A stretch of 64,000 bases of DNA from Populus alba (taxonomy: Eukaryota > Streptophyta > Magnoliopsida > Malpighiales > Salicaceae). Made by a program: the position numbers and the translations under genes. Location: assembly GCF_005239225.2 (NCBI RefSeq), contig NC_133284.1, positions 31,296,339 to 31,360,338 of the forward strand, in the 5' to 3' direction. The notes below the pieces were generated by a model, which was not told the origin of the DNA, searched no databases, and was given only the letters and a program-made list of their open reading frames with translations. Positions 1-11,433 of this stretch are shown here, one piece after another (within the stretch, counting starts at the first letter, position 1; the number at the start of each line of letters is the position of its first letter).

Positions 1-79
1 TGGAAGGAGTACTTTTTTTTTTTTGTCATAAAGTAGTATTTTTTTCTCCCTTCCTCCTTTAAAGATATATTACGGAATA

Positions 80-291
80 GTGCCTGTTTGGCATTGAGGT
101 TGAACCTGTTTTTTGAAAAATTTTATTTTATTTTTTTTTGCTAAAATTGAATGCGGTTTGTACCTTTTAAATCGTTTTGATGTGCTGATATCAAAAATGA
201 TTTTTAAAAAATAAAAAAAATATTATTGGCATGCTTTTCAGCACGAAAAACTATTTGAAAAACAACCGCTACCACGCTCCCAAACACCCTC
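80..291. mobile_element. Tourist/PIF-like MITE, copy 1 (212 bp)
   Basis: An AT-rich 212-bp element. The left end reads GTGCCTGTTTGG and the reverse complement of the right end reads GAGGGTGTTTGG. Both ends are flanked by ATA (77-79 and 292-294), compatible with a mutated TWA target duplication of PIF/Harbinger MITEs. The subterminal part (GGCATGCTTTTC and the CCGCTACCACG block) is the reverse complement of the left part of the element at 19909-20119, so the two belong to one family in opposite orientations. It has no coding capacity. Confidence 0.65.
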
Positions 292-1239
292 ATAAAGCTA
301 GAATGGAGCCGGGGAGTGGTGATGAAATGGTGGAAATTGGGTGTAAAGAGAGAGAGAATGAGAGGAGACGATATTCCTATTCAGATTTCCAGAAAATTTT
401 ATGTTTTTTTTTAACTAGTGATATTTTATTAATTGTTTAGTATACATTCTCAATTTCTCGCATAAATTTTAAATCCAATCCGATTTAAGATCTGAATTTC
501 AGATTTTGACTAGGTTATCTAGCCAATTTTTTTTAAAAAATTAAAATGATATTATTTTAGTAAAAAAAAAGTTAACGAATTACAACCAAGTCATTTTAAT
601 TTTTTTTTCCAACTCAACCCGATTCTAACATCAGATTAATCAGATTTGAGTTTAACCCACCAGGTTTTAAGACTATGGTTTCTCATTCACAAAGAGGAGA
701 AGATTTTAGTAATTGTATCCACCATTTAATTATGAAAAAGAAAGGGTGCCATTGCCATTAATTATTTTACAGAAAAACTCAGCACCAAATACTGTAGGCA
801 GCCAGCCAGGGGCATCGAGAATCAAGGAACAAACAAGGAATCCAAGTGGTTAAATTACAGGTCCCACTATTTTGCATAAAACAAGCAAGCCACATAATAC
901 ACTTTCTCGATAATGACGATTAACACGTCAGGATCCATTTTAGAATTAAGTAAATCTCCCGAGTAGTAATTCCACCAAAATCACGAGGTCATTTTTGTCA
1001 CAAACCAAATCAAAGTCCAAAGAGAAATGTCTGATACGCGTCTCTATGAGGCCCATATTCTTTCTCGCCATTACCGATCTCTCAATCCCTTCAAATCCCC
1101 CACATCTCTCTTCGCTTCAGCACCAAACCCAAACCCTCTTCTCTTCTTTCCTCTCAGAACCAAACAAGAAACTACAACTATTAAGAACCCAAGAATTCAT
1201 CAATTCTGAACTCTTGTAGGAAAAAATAATAATCAAGAA
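292..1239. other. Upstream region of the A20/AN1 gene
   Basis: AT-rich intergenic DNA without a supported gene. The part nearest the start codon is probably promoter and 5' UTR of the zinc-finger gene: it contains an ACGT-core site (AACACGTCAGG near 924-934) and a CGCG core (GATACGCGTCTC near 1032-1043) matching the VCGCGB consensus bound by CAMTA factors. Both motif types are common in stress-gene promoters, but these are single matches. Two short reading frames at 995-1219 have no recognisable product and fall in the likely 5' UTR. Confidence 0.45.
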
Positions 1240-1803
1240 ATGGCTCAAAGAACAGAGAAAGAAGAGACCGAGTGCAAGGTGCCAGAAAACTTGACTTTAT
1301 GTATCAATAATTGTGGAGTTACAGGTAATCCAGCAACAAACAACATGTGTCAGAAATGTTTCAACGCTAGCACCAGCACATCTAATCCCTCCTCCTCCTC
1401 CTCCTCCTCCACCACCACCACCACCACCACCACCACCATAACATTTGCAGCAACAGCCAACGGTGTGTCTACCAACGAGATCTTAAAATTCACCAGCGAG
1501 AAATCGTTGAGATCCAGCTTATCTCGCTTGCCGGGGAAGGATCATCAAAGGCAACCAAAAACTGCGTCGGATAAAGAAAGATCTGACAGTTCTTCCGTGG
1601 CGAAGAAAGAGGTGAACAGGTGCTCAGGGTGCCGACGAAGGGTAGGGTTGACCGGATTCCGATGTCGTTGTGGGGAGCTTTTTTGCTGGGAGCACCGGTA
1701 CTCAGATCGACATGATTGTAGTTACGATTACAAAACTGTAGGTCGCGAAGCTATCGCGAGAGAGAATCCTGTTGTGAAAGCTGCAAAGATTGTTAGAGTT
1801 TGA
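1240..1803 (+). CDS. A20/AN1 zinc-finger stress-associated protein (SAP)
   Basis: A 187-residue intronless gene, as is usual for plant SAPs. The N-terminal A20 finger has Cys21, Cys25, Cys37 and Cys40 (C-x3-C-x11-C-x2-C). The C-terminal AN1 finger has Cys128, Cys131, Cys142, Cys144, Cys149, His152, His158 and Cys160 with the standard spacing, followed by a conserved tail ending near KIVRV. Between them, residues 51-66 form a run of seven Ser then nine Thr, encoded by TCC and ACC triplet repeats, in a flexible linker. Family members bind ubiquitin through A20 and modulate abiotic stress responses; some act as E3 ligases. The start is the first ATG of the frame, followed at once by a normal SAP N-terminus. 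Which SAP paralogue this is cannot be fixed from sequence alone. Confidence 0.95.
   Translation: MAQRTEKEETECKVPENLTLCINNCGVTGNPATNNMCQKCFNASTSTSNPSSSSSSSTTTTTTTTTITFAATANGVSTNEILKFTSEKSLRSSLSRLPGKDHQRQPKTASDKERSDSSSVAKKEVNRCSGCRRRVGLTGFRCRCGELFCWEHRYSDRHDCSYDYKTVGREAIARENPVVKAAKIVRV
1389..1438 (+). repeat. Coding triplet microsatellite (TCC)n(ACC)n
   Basis: Two adjoining triplet runs, TCC then ACC, lie in frame inside the SAP gene and encode poly-Ser followed by poly-Thr in the linker between the two zinc fingers. Length changes here would alter only linker length and would not shift the frame. Confidence 0.85.
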
Positions 1804-2920
1804 ACAAGAAAAAGAACGTGTTGTTCGTGCTTGCAAAACATCTGGTTGATCGATTCTCTCGATCTAAACCCAGTAGATCTCGATCGAGTGCGTGCTAGCA
1901 AGGCATGCCGTTGAATCACCGTGGATTTCAAGTTATCAAGATGTTCAAAGACCGAGATCAAGATTGAAATTATTCGTGTTGTTGGATCAATCTATAATTT
2001 TATATTTTTTTGCATTTCTTCAGAAATGGAAGATTATTATTAATATTATTATTATCATGGCAATTATTGTGCTTTACCGGAGTTGTGTTTGATTTTTGTT
2101 TTTGTGTTTTTTTTTAAGAATTTGGACATGGTGGCTGTTGGAAAACTTGATGATGGTAATGGCATGTGAATGTAAATCGCACGGGAACAGCGTGGGCTCT
2201 TATGTCTAATTCTGATTACATGTGGAACTGGAAATTTCATTTGTAAGCTTTAGAAAGCTCCGGACCCACATGTTGACATGCGATGTTGTGTTCGCTTAAT
2301 ATATCGTGAGATTTAAATAAGTTCGTAGGGGTTGTGCCTAAATATCGTGTTAAAATTTCTTTTATCAACAGGATTGGCAACAAGTACAGACCACTTAGAT
2401 AGTGCCACGTATGGGAAGTATAAAGTCTGTGGCTTATAAAAGGTAAAGGCAGCGAAGTCGAGTCGGGTCTGACGGGAACATTTGCGTAAGGCAATTGGTT
2501 GCGTTTGTATGTGAGATAAAAATGGAGGTGGGCAGATCTCGAGAAGAAGTAATGATCAGACGGCTGTGATTGATTATCGTGCAAATGACTTCATAGTGGC
2601 ACGGGTACAGGGTGGTTTTGAGCAGGAATTTGGGACCAGCATTGCTTTTGGGTGAGGGTTGGTGTCCTTTCAATGCCCTGTAGAGCTGTTAAAAGATGTA
2701 GCGGTGTAGCGGTGTTTGGGAAGTAATAAATCTATTAAAATAATATTTTTATAAAATAAAAATTATTTTTAATATTAATATATTAAAAAATTAAAATAAA
2801 TAGTTTTTTTTTAAATCATTTTTTTTAAAAAAAACCCGTGAACCAATAACGTGTTGCATTGCCATTGGCTCGTTTGGAGATGAGTTATGGGTTTTATTTA
2901 TTTATTTATTTTTGGGCGAA
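1804..2920. other. Intergenic, 3' flank of the SAP gene
   Basis: The first 300 bases or so are probable 3' UTR. No gene is supported. The part from about 2690 (a repeated GTAGCGGTGT, then AT-rich sequence with the ATTATTTTTAATATTAATAT block) resembles one end of the MITE families seen elsewhere in the window and is probably a truncated copy. Confidence 0.35.
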
Positions 2921-2990
2921 TTTTAAAACGACGTAACGTGATTGTAAAGCCTTTACAATCACGTCAGTCTCGGATTGTGACGTTTTAAAA
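2921..2990. repeat. Nested palindrome (cruciform-capable)
   Basis: A perfect inner inverted repeat: ACGTGATTGTAAAG (2936-2949), one spacer base, then its exact complement at 2951-2964. It is enclosed by outer perfect 10-bp arms TTTTAAAACG (2921-2930) and CGTTTTAAAA (2981-2990). The hairpin carries several ACGT/TGACG cores. It may be a degenerate foldback element; function unknown. Confidence 0.7.
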
Positions 2991-5900
2991 AGATAATTTT
3001 GTAACTTACCAGTGTGAACTGTGATTTTTTTTTTAAAACTTAAAAAAATATTCAAGTCTCAAATAATTATTTAATATTAGTATTAAGCTTCAAAACATAA
3101 TAATTATTATTTTTTTAATTGAGATCATTTTTTTATTATTAAAAATGCTTTTTTTTTTTTTTATCTTGACAAACACAGTTTTTAACTCAAATTAGAGTTT
3201 TTTTTTAAAAAAAACAAATCATTAAAGCAAGTTAATAAAAAATATAAAAATACTATGTCCATATTTCATGTATGACTGAAAGTTTAAAAAATTATAAATG
3301 TTATAAAATCATGTTTAAATTTTATTTAAATATTTTAAAAATAAAAAACAATTTAAATTAAATTTTCATAAACAATTTATTATTAATATTATTATTTTCA
3401 TTTCAAATACATAATAGTTGAAGATAAATTATTAAAATTTGAATTAAAAAATTATAATGGTATTTAAGAACGAAAAACTATGTAAATCTGATATTTTTTT
3501 CATGAGAAGCAAAACACTCAACAACAAAGATTAAAAAAAACAGAAGACAGAAATACAACAAAGAGCCAGGCCAAGTGCCTCGCCCACCGGAAGCAAGTCG
3601 GGCCGTGTGTTCGACTCAATAATTTGTTATTGTTTATGATATGATTTTTTTTAAAAAAATAAAAATATAAATAGACAATAAGTCATCTAAGTTTCTCGTA
3701 AAAAAAATATCGACATTTATTCAAAATCATGATTTTAGACTTTTCCACTTGAGTTGATACATAGATTTGATTTAAAGCAATGAAAAAACATTAATTTGAT
3801 TTATTATTCAAGTAAATTGTAAAATTAACTTTCAGTTTTTTTAATTGTTGGTATAGCTGACCAATTTTACTTTATAAGTATTTTAACATAATATATATGT
3901 GAAAGGAGTAATAATGCTTTTACTGTCTAGATGACAAAGTTCTTGCATCATGAAATTTGATATAAGATTGGCTCGATTGCTTTAAATCAAGACTTTACAT
4001 TAAATCATATAGTTGTTTAAAAGAAAGAGGATGAGTTGATATAAAACTTACGAAGAGAAATTTATAGTTTATGAGAGAGAAACCAAATCAATTTTCCATT
4101 AAAAATGTTTTTAAAATGGATGAAACAAGATTGCTTTAGAAGTTACAATCAAATCATTTTTTTGTAACAAAACAACTTGGAGGCGAAGAAAAAGACCAAG
4201 AAAGACTTACAATTATTATTTACTATAACAAGGAAGGTTATAAGGAAATTCCTTTCATGGTTCATCAACCATATGCTAATCCATTATATTTTAAGAAAGC
4301 GAACTTTAGTGAGATGAGCTATGAGTATTAATTATGCCAACAATTAAGCATGAATGACTAGGGTTTTGTTATATAAATATTTTCAATAACTTGATAGAAT
4401 TATGATCGGTAGAAAAGTTATCTTGCTCGTTGATAATCACTCCATTAATTCAAAAATGATTGAAGATTTAAAAAATATTAAATCATTTTTCTTGCCACTC
4501 AAAACAACTTCAAAGATTTAGCAATCTTGGATAATAAATATTAAGCAAATACAATTATAAATTGTTCTTAATATTATAAAATTATTAGAAACAACAAAGA
4601 AGACAAAGTTAAATACAAGAGTAACCTTTTAATACACTAATACGAGTTAAAAATAAGATCTATAAAAACATCAATTTTAAAAGAAAATTAGTAATACTAG
4701 AGTTACATTTTAAAAGATGTTTTTAATTATATTATACATATACATATTGATATACGAGAAAATTATTAATTTATAGATGAAGCGAAACTCATGTATTATT
4801 TTGCAATGAATTATCATATAAACTTAATAAATTATAAAATTGGTTAAACATATTGTTTATTCTAGATTCTTAATTCACCGGCGTTATCGATCCATCGAGG
4901 CTACACCTTACTTGGCTCTTTCTCGTAAAAGAAAACAAAGAAGGTTTGGCGTGTACAAATAAAAGAAAATTATAATTATATTCTTCTAAGCTTCATAGCT
5001 TTTTAAACTCTTGAAACCTGATCCTGTTTGTCCATTCCAGCAGTCTAATTTTCGTCTTGTTACAATGCACTGCCGTTTCATTAATCTGAGACTATCCTGA
5101 TTGCAATAGCTATCAAATTAAGTCACTTAGTAACGTGTAGTTATTAATCTTGTTAGAATCATTGAATCAATCCAATTAAACTTTGACATACATCTAACTC
5201 AATCTAGAAAATTATCCATCTAAAATATAGCTTGTTTTAGATTGGGTTTTTTCTTTTTTAAAAAAATTAATTTAAATATCTTCTGGATCAAATCTAAATA
5301 ATTCAACAAATCAATTTATAACTCGAGTGAAACTTTATCTTGTTAGTTTTAAGGATTTGTTTTTTAAATTTTCCTCTTAAATTAACATCATTTCATTGGA
5401 AAAAAAAAACATACACTAAAACAATATGATTTTGAGATTGATTTCAAGACTTATATTTTACAACTTATTAATCTATTTGAAAGTGTGGTTGTGGTTGTTT
5501 TTCATGCTAAAATGCATTAAAATGATCTTTTTTATTTTTAAAAAATTATTTTTAAAATCAATACATTAAAACAATCCAAAACATATAAAAAAAATAATTT
5601 TTATAAAAATATAAGTACAATTATATTTCGAAAAGACTGAGAATTCCAACAACCATGTTCAAGAGAACACCTGTTTTTCTGTGAATACGATTCAAGTATT
5701 ACTTCAGAGTCAGGTGGGGTTTTATTCTCACCACTTCCTAGATTGTGTGTGTGTGTTTATGCTATTTGAAGTGTTTTTTTTTTTTTTTTTTATGCTATTG
5801 GCATTTCCATTTCGTTGTTGCTAAGGGCACTTCCATAATTTTTAATTTGAAAGTTGATAAAGCTACCGCTTCTGTCGTCTGAAATGTTAGTTTTGATTTT

Positions 5901-8900
5901 TTAAAAATAATTCAATGCTTGATGTCAATTGTTGGAGTTGAAACTTTAAATTTTTAAAAAGACTAACATAAAGCACTCTGCCACTAGATCACATCATGCA
6001 TTAAATTTATTTATTTAGTTCGTGTTTAACAATGCAGTTTAAATCATAAATTTTAAAATTTTATTTTTAAACAATAATTTTTTTATATTTTTAAATTATT
6101 TTAATCTATTAATATTAAAAATAATTTTTAATAATATTATTAATATAGTAACCATTTTCATTTTATTTTTTTCAATTAAAGTATACAAATATAGCATTAT
6201 TATATTATTAGTGCAAGAGAAATTGTGTCAATTTTTTAATTTGAGTCCAAACTTAAAATAAATACTTTAATTTTATCAATGCTCAGTTTATAAAGTAAGT
6301 ATTTGAGAGAAATGGTTTTTTAATTGTTATTTGCACTTTTCATTGTATATACATATTTCACTTTATTTTAAGATTATATATTTATTAGTGTTTGGAAATG
6401 TGATTATACCTATATTTTTTTAAAAAAAAATTGTTAATTTTTTTTTATATTTGAATCATTTTGATACGTTAATTTTAAAAATAATTTTTAAATAATAATA
6501 AAAATATTATTTTAATATATTTTAATACAAAAAAATATTTTAAAAAAATTCATAACTACACTCCCACAACAGCAAGATTCGTATTGTTGTTTTTAGATAT
6601 TAAGGAATGGATCCCAATAATTGATGTAAAATATAAAGAGGAGCACCTTTGTCGGCTTGTAAATTAAAAAAAATAATATAATGGAAATGCCATTAGCAAT
6701 GATAAGGAGACGACTATGAATCCAACATTAATGAGAGTGCCGACAAAGTTTAATTAATATTTTAATAGGTAATACAAGTATAATTAATATTTTTTTAAAT
6801 TTTTTTTTCCTAACCATCTAAAAATAACAATTTTATATTTTTCCATTAAAAATCCCTAACTGCCTCCTAGCATTTTGATTTTTTTATGATATTTTTAATA
6901 TATATTCAATGTGTTTGGAAGTGTGGAAACAATTAATTTTTAAAATACTTTTTATTATTAAAATAATATATATATATATATATATATATATTATTTTTAA
7001 AAAATTATTTTTTGATATTAATACATTAAACCGATATGAAAATATAAAAAAATATTAATGTAAAGTAAATAAAAAAATAAAAAAAATTATTATTTTTTTT
7101 TTAACTTTTAAAACACAAAATAAATGGGCTTATATATATATAATAAAAATATGCAACATTAAACAAAATATATATTAAATATGAAACTAGCTGCGCGGGT
7201 GAAGTTGATGGAAATGATATGGATAACAAGGTGCGAAAACTCCACTTACATTCTTGTTTTTTTTATTTAAAAATATATTAATAATTATTTTTTAAAATAT
7301 TTTAAATTTAAAAACATATTAAAATGATATATTTTAAATAAACACATCAAAATAACTCAAAAACACAAAAAAAATATTCAAGTTTTCATGAAAAATAGGT
7401 TGAACTACTGTCCTAAATAAACACTTAATTAGGTCGGGTAAAAACGGGTTCTTTCGACAGGTTGGGACGATTTCTATCTTAAGGATAAAGTTGTATCCCT
7501 AATATTCTCGTTTTATCACCTAAATTAGTCTAATTTAAACTCTTTATATATATATAAAAAAATATTAGGTTTATTATTTTTAAATATATAAAGAGTTTTA
7601 GTTGTAAAACTCTTGGCGTTTGGGCACGAAACTACTCGTATGATTGAGATGTTCTCAAACACTCGCACTTGCCGAAAAAACGCAAAGAGGATTCGGCAGT
7701 GATATTTATTTTGGTTAAAATATGCCGGCATGATTAAACTTTCTCGGCAGCTCCAGAACCGGCCGGGACAGATGGGACATGGAGATATTCCACCAAGATT
7801 AGATCCTAATAAGATAATCTTCAGGGAACTAATTTGTTGATAAAAATAACGTCCCTTTCCTTCGATCATGGACTTTGAAAGCCATTTCGTGGCCTCACCA
7901 ATTTCCTTGCTTCAAGTCACAAGAACAGAAGCTAAAAGTTTATGTTTTGCATAAAAACAAAGAGAGCGATTCCACCTTAATTTGTGGTATTAAATGTTGA
8001 TACGTGGTCCTGATGGAAAGATGATGATGCTACTACATATTAGAGAGCCTCTAGCTATCCTTGGGTTTCGAAAAAAAAGAGAAGACAAGAAAAGAAACAA
8101 AATATTGTATGAAAGGGTTTTAAAACTCCAGAATTTCTTGGTTTTTTAGGTCTTGTTGAAGTCATAGAGAACTTGTTTGGTGCGTGATTGGATGATGACA
8201 AGAATGGGATTAGTTCTATCTCTCTGTTTTCTTTATATTTTCCTGTAGCCGACTAGTTTTCTAGAAATTTCTGTTGGAAAGATTTGTTAAAATATGGGTA
8301 GTTTTCGTATTTGATGTGAAATTCAAAGTTGGGTTTTGTAGGTTAAAGTTTTGTTGGAATTTAATCTATAATATAAGTTTTTTAACATGAAATATTAACA
8401 TGATTTAATTAAATTATGGATAAATAAAAAATTAATCTCCAAAAACTCTTGGTATACATGTTTTGATAAAATCCAAGACTCTAAAAGTTTTTATCCCATA
8501 TATAAAAAAATTATTCTTGTTGTTTATAAAGTAAAATGTTAAAAAATTAAAAAGTTAAAATTGAATTTGAAAAGTATCTAAGCTTTTAGAGCCCGTTTGA
8601 CAATATGATAACATATGCTTTTATCTTGAAAATGCTTTAAAATATATTTTTTTTAAATCTATTATTGACATGAGCACATCAAAATAATCTAAAAATACAC
8701 AAAATAATCAATTTGAAGCAAAAAAAAGTTCAAATTCTTTAAAAAATAATTTTTCTCCGCAAAAACAAATAGGTTATTCGAGAGAGAAAAGTCTTAAGCA
8801 AAATAAGTTTTGAGTGTAAACTCACGTGTACTAGTGCTTGCTTGTACTTTGAGCCTAAATTTATTATAAAATAATATTTTAGTTCATAAAAGATTATTTT

Positions 8901-9524
8901 TTATCCAACCTGGTCCGCAAAGAATTATTTCTTTCGATTCATTATTTTCTCCAATTCAACCCATGTATATTAACAGTCTCTTCTAGAAATATATTCTGAA
9001 TATCATCAATATTAATTCTTTTAACATTTTACCTTTTAAAATGTACTATAAAAAAGATGTGAAAAAAGAGTTTAATACAATGTTTTTCTCTTCATATTCT
9101 TATATAATTTTCCTTACCTCATTTTTAGTGTTTTTCTTCTTTTTTTGAGTTTTAATTTTCCTCTTAAATTTATAACTGCGATTCATCTTATTGAGAGATA
9201 TTTAAGTTGCATAATGTTTTATTCAAATATTTTGTTTAAAGTGTATATAAAGTAAGGTGGTGGTATTGGAATGTTGGAAGATTTATTGTAAAGAGATGAA
9301 CAATCAAATCTTAAAGATAAATGATTCATCATTGACAACAACAAAGTTTCTTTAATTTTAAAATATCTCAACAATAAGTGGGTATCTTTCTTTTATTTTG
9401 TTTAATCCTTATTCTTTATTATGCATGCATGCTAAGATTGCTTTTCCATTTTTTATGCTTCTTTGAATGTATGCTTGATATAACATTTATGTATTTTATT
9501 TTAATCTTTGATAGCATGGTTATC

Positions 9525-9526
<2 letters not shown>
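2991..9526. other. Long AT-rich intergenic stretch with MITE remnants
   Basis: No gene is supported in about 6.5 kb. Visible are short TA runs (near 6967-6990 and 7130-7142) and several AT-rich MITE-like remnants sharing an internal AATAATTTTTAAA-type block (near 5480-5630, 6380-6570, 6910-7110 and 8588-8780), some with GTGTTTGGAA or GCCCGTTTGAC ends. Target duplications are not clear enough for exact limits. The 114-codon minus-strand frame at 7525-7869 has no recognisable motif. Confidence 0.4.
6385..6572. mobile_element. Degenerate MITE remnant
   Basis: The left end (TTTGGAAATGTGATTAT) and the reverse complement of the right end (TGTGGGAGTGTAGTTATG) are similar imperfect inverted repeats around an AT-rich core of the type found in the other MITEs here. 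No clear target duplication. Limits are approximate. Confidence 0.35.

Positions 9527-9584
<58 letters not shown>
9527..9584. repeat. (TA)29 microsatellite
   Basis: An uninterrupted TA dinucleotide run of 58 bases. It is probably length-polymorphic between individuals. Confidence 0.95.
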
Positions 9585-9586
<2 letters not shown>

Positions 9587-11433
9587 CTAAACAATCTTTG
9601 TTTAATTGCTTAAATTTTAGACTTGCAGTTTTAGTTTGCTGGATAATTTATCCTTAATAAAATTTCGAAGGAAAAGGGATGGGGTAGGGTGGGTGAGAAT
9701 TTGCTTTCTAACATCCTCTACGATGCAAAAAAAGAAATAATATAAAAAAAACGCATGTCCTCTTCACCTTGTTCTAGGGTCCAAAAGCATGTTAAAAAAA
9801 AAAAAAAGACAATTTAAGAAAGAAATAGCACAGGACAAGAACACAAGCACTCGTCTTTCTTGAAGCCTCGCTAGCTCGAGCGTTCCTGCATTTTGGCAGA
9901 CTTCCCAACCAGAAAGTCAGGCATGGAGGTGGTTCAATGAAACACGCATGAAAATGAAGCAGGATAGAGACATTTTGCTGCCTCCCCCGTCAACCGGTCC
10001 GTGTGGACATTTAACATGTATTCATTTGTTTTTGCAGCTGATAATTTATGCTCTGTTCACAACAATTTAAACCATGTTTATTAATCGTCCCAAGGAAGAA
10101 AACAATTTATTGATAATAATTTTGGCTCTTGCCAAGTATAGCAGTAATTTGTTTTTCTCTTTGCTTGGAAGCCCTACAGCTCTATAGCTAGATGCCTGAT
10201 TTTAAGCGTCGGAAAGTGATTGAATAAAAATATTGGCACTGGGGCTGAGAGGGATTTTCCTTTAATTGGGCTGAGAAAACTGCCGACGACGTAACCATCA
10301 ACTGATTGACTAAGAAGATTTTTTTTCAAATTCGACAACTAGATGAGATCCCTCCTAAATTTCAGCACATAAGAAGAAGCTTGGACATTTCTGAGATAAT
10401 TATTCATCATTCATGACCAAGATGCATTCACGGTGTTCAGACTCCACAAACCCAAATAAAAAACAATTGAATAAATCAGGATTTTTTTGGAGGTTTAAAA
10501 TTCACAGTGAAAATCTGTCATTGAGAAGCCGAACCTCGCAGGTTGTCAAGTTAACCAACTGGGACGGAGCTACATAGCAAAGAACACCTCGCGGCGGTGC
10601 ACAGGAATTGTGGCCAGCTGAACAAAAATCATCAGGTTAATTACACATTGAAAGAGAAACGAGGAGAAAATCAAGAGGAAATGGCCGAAGCACATCTATG
10701 CAATAATTTTCAAATGCAGAAAGATAGCTGTCAAATGACCGAAAGTGCATGGTGGTGGGCTACCCCCACCATAAGCCCACATGGGAGTCTTTTACGGCAT
10801 CCATGAATAAAAGCATCAAGAAATCATAATTAACCACCTTAAAATCAACAACCTCTTTAGTCCTTGAACGCACAAGGCACTTGGTTGGTTTTATCGTGCA
10901 TAGTCAGCGCAACTGTGCCTCGAATTTTCTGCTCAGATCTTTTAGCCAATAAACCCCACAATTTTTTATTGCGTGGATGATGTCGGAATGATTTTTTTTT
11001 CAACGAGTGTACCGAATAAACGCCAAAAGGAGAGAAGGAATAATTGCAAGAACCAAGTAATGAAAATCAAATCACCTGGCACCATGCACAACAATTCAAC
11101 AGCTTTTTTGTTTGAACTAGATTAAAATAACATCAAGGATTTCAATAACACTTAATTCATATATTTTAAAGGAGGATAACTTAGCAAGCACAACTATATT
11201 GCGTGTAAGATATGGTATCTTAGACAACTCTGGCAACTCGGTAATAGGGTGAGATAACAATCTTACCATTTGAGACTGAAGATAAAAATTCATGAGCACA
11301 TGAGTCGACTAAATAGTAGCTCATCACCAGCTACCTACTTAGTAACGAGGCAATTCTCAAAAAATAAAATGAGACAGGCCAAAAGCGCATACAGTTTCAA
11401 AGTTGGCGGTTTTCAATACAAACAAAGATATAA
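9585..11433. other. Intergenic, then probable 3' flank of LSM7
   Basis: No gene is supported. It is less AT-rich than the stretch to its left. The last few hundred bases before 11434 are probably 3' UTR of the minus-strand LSM7 gene. A short imperfect foldback (ATGGTGGTGGG against CCCCCACCAT) lies near 10748-10772. Confidence 0.35.

Noticed and set aside
2237..2673. Overlapping minus-strand frames downstream of the SAP gene
   Set aside because: Two overlapping frames of low quality in a probable 3' flank; no motif.
7525..7869. Minus-strand 114-codon frame
   Set aside because: No recognisable motif, a low-complexity end and AT-rich surroundings.
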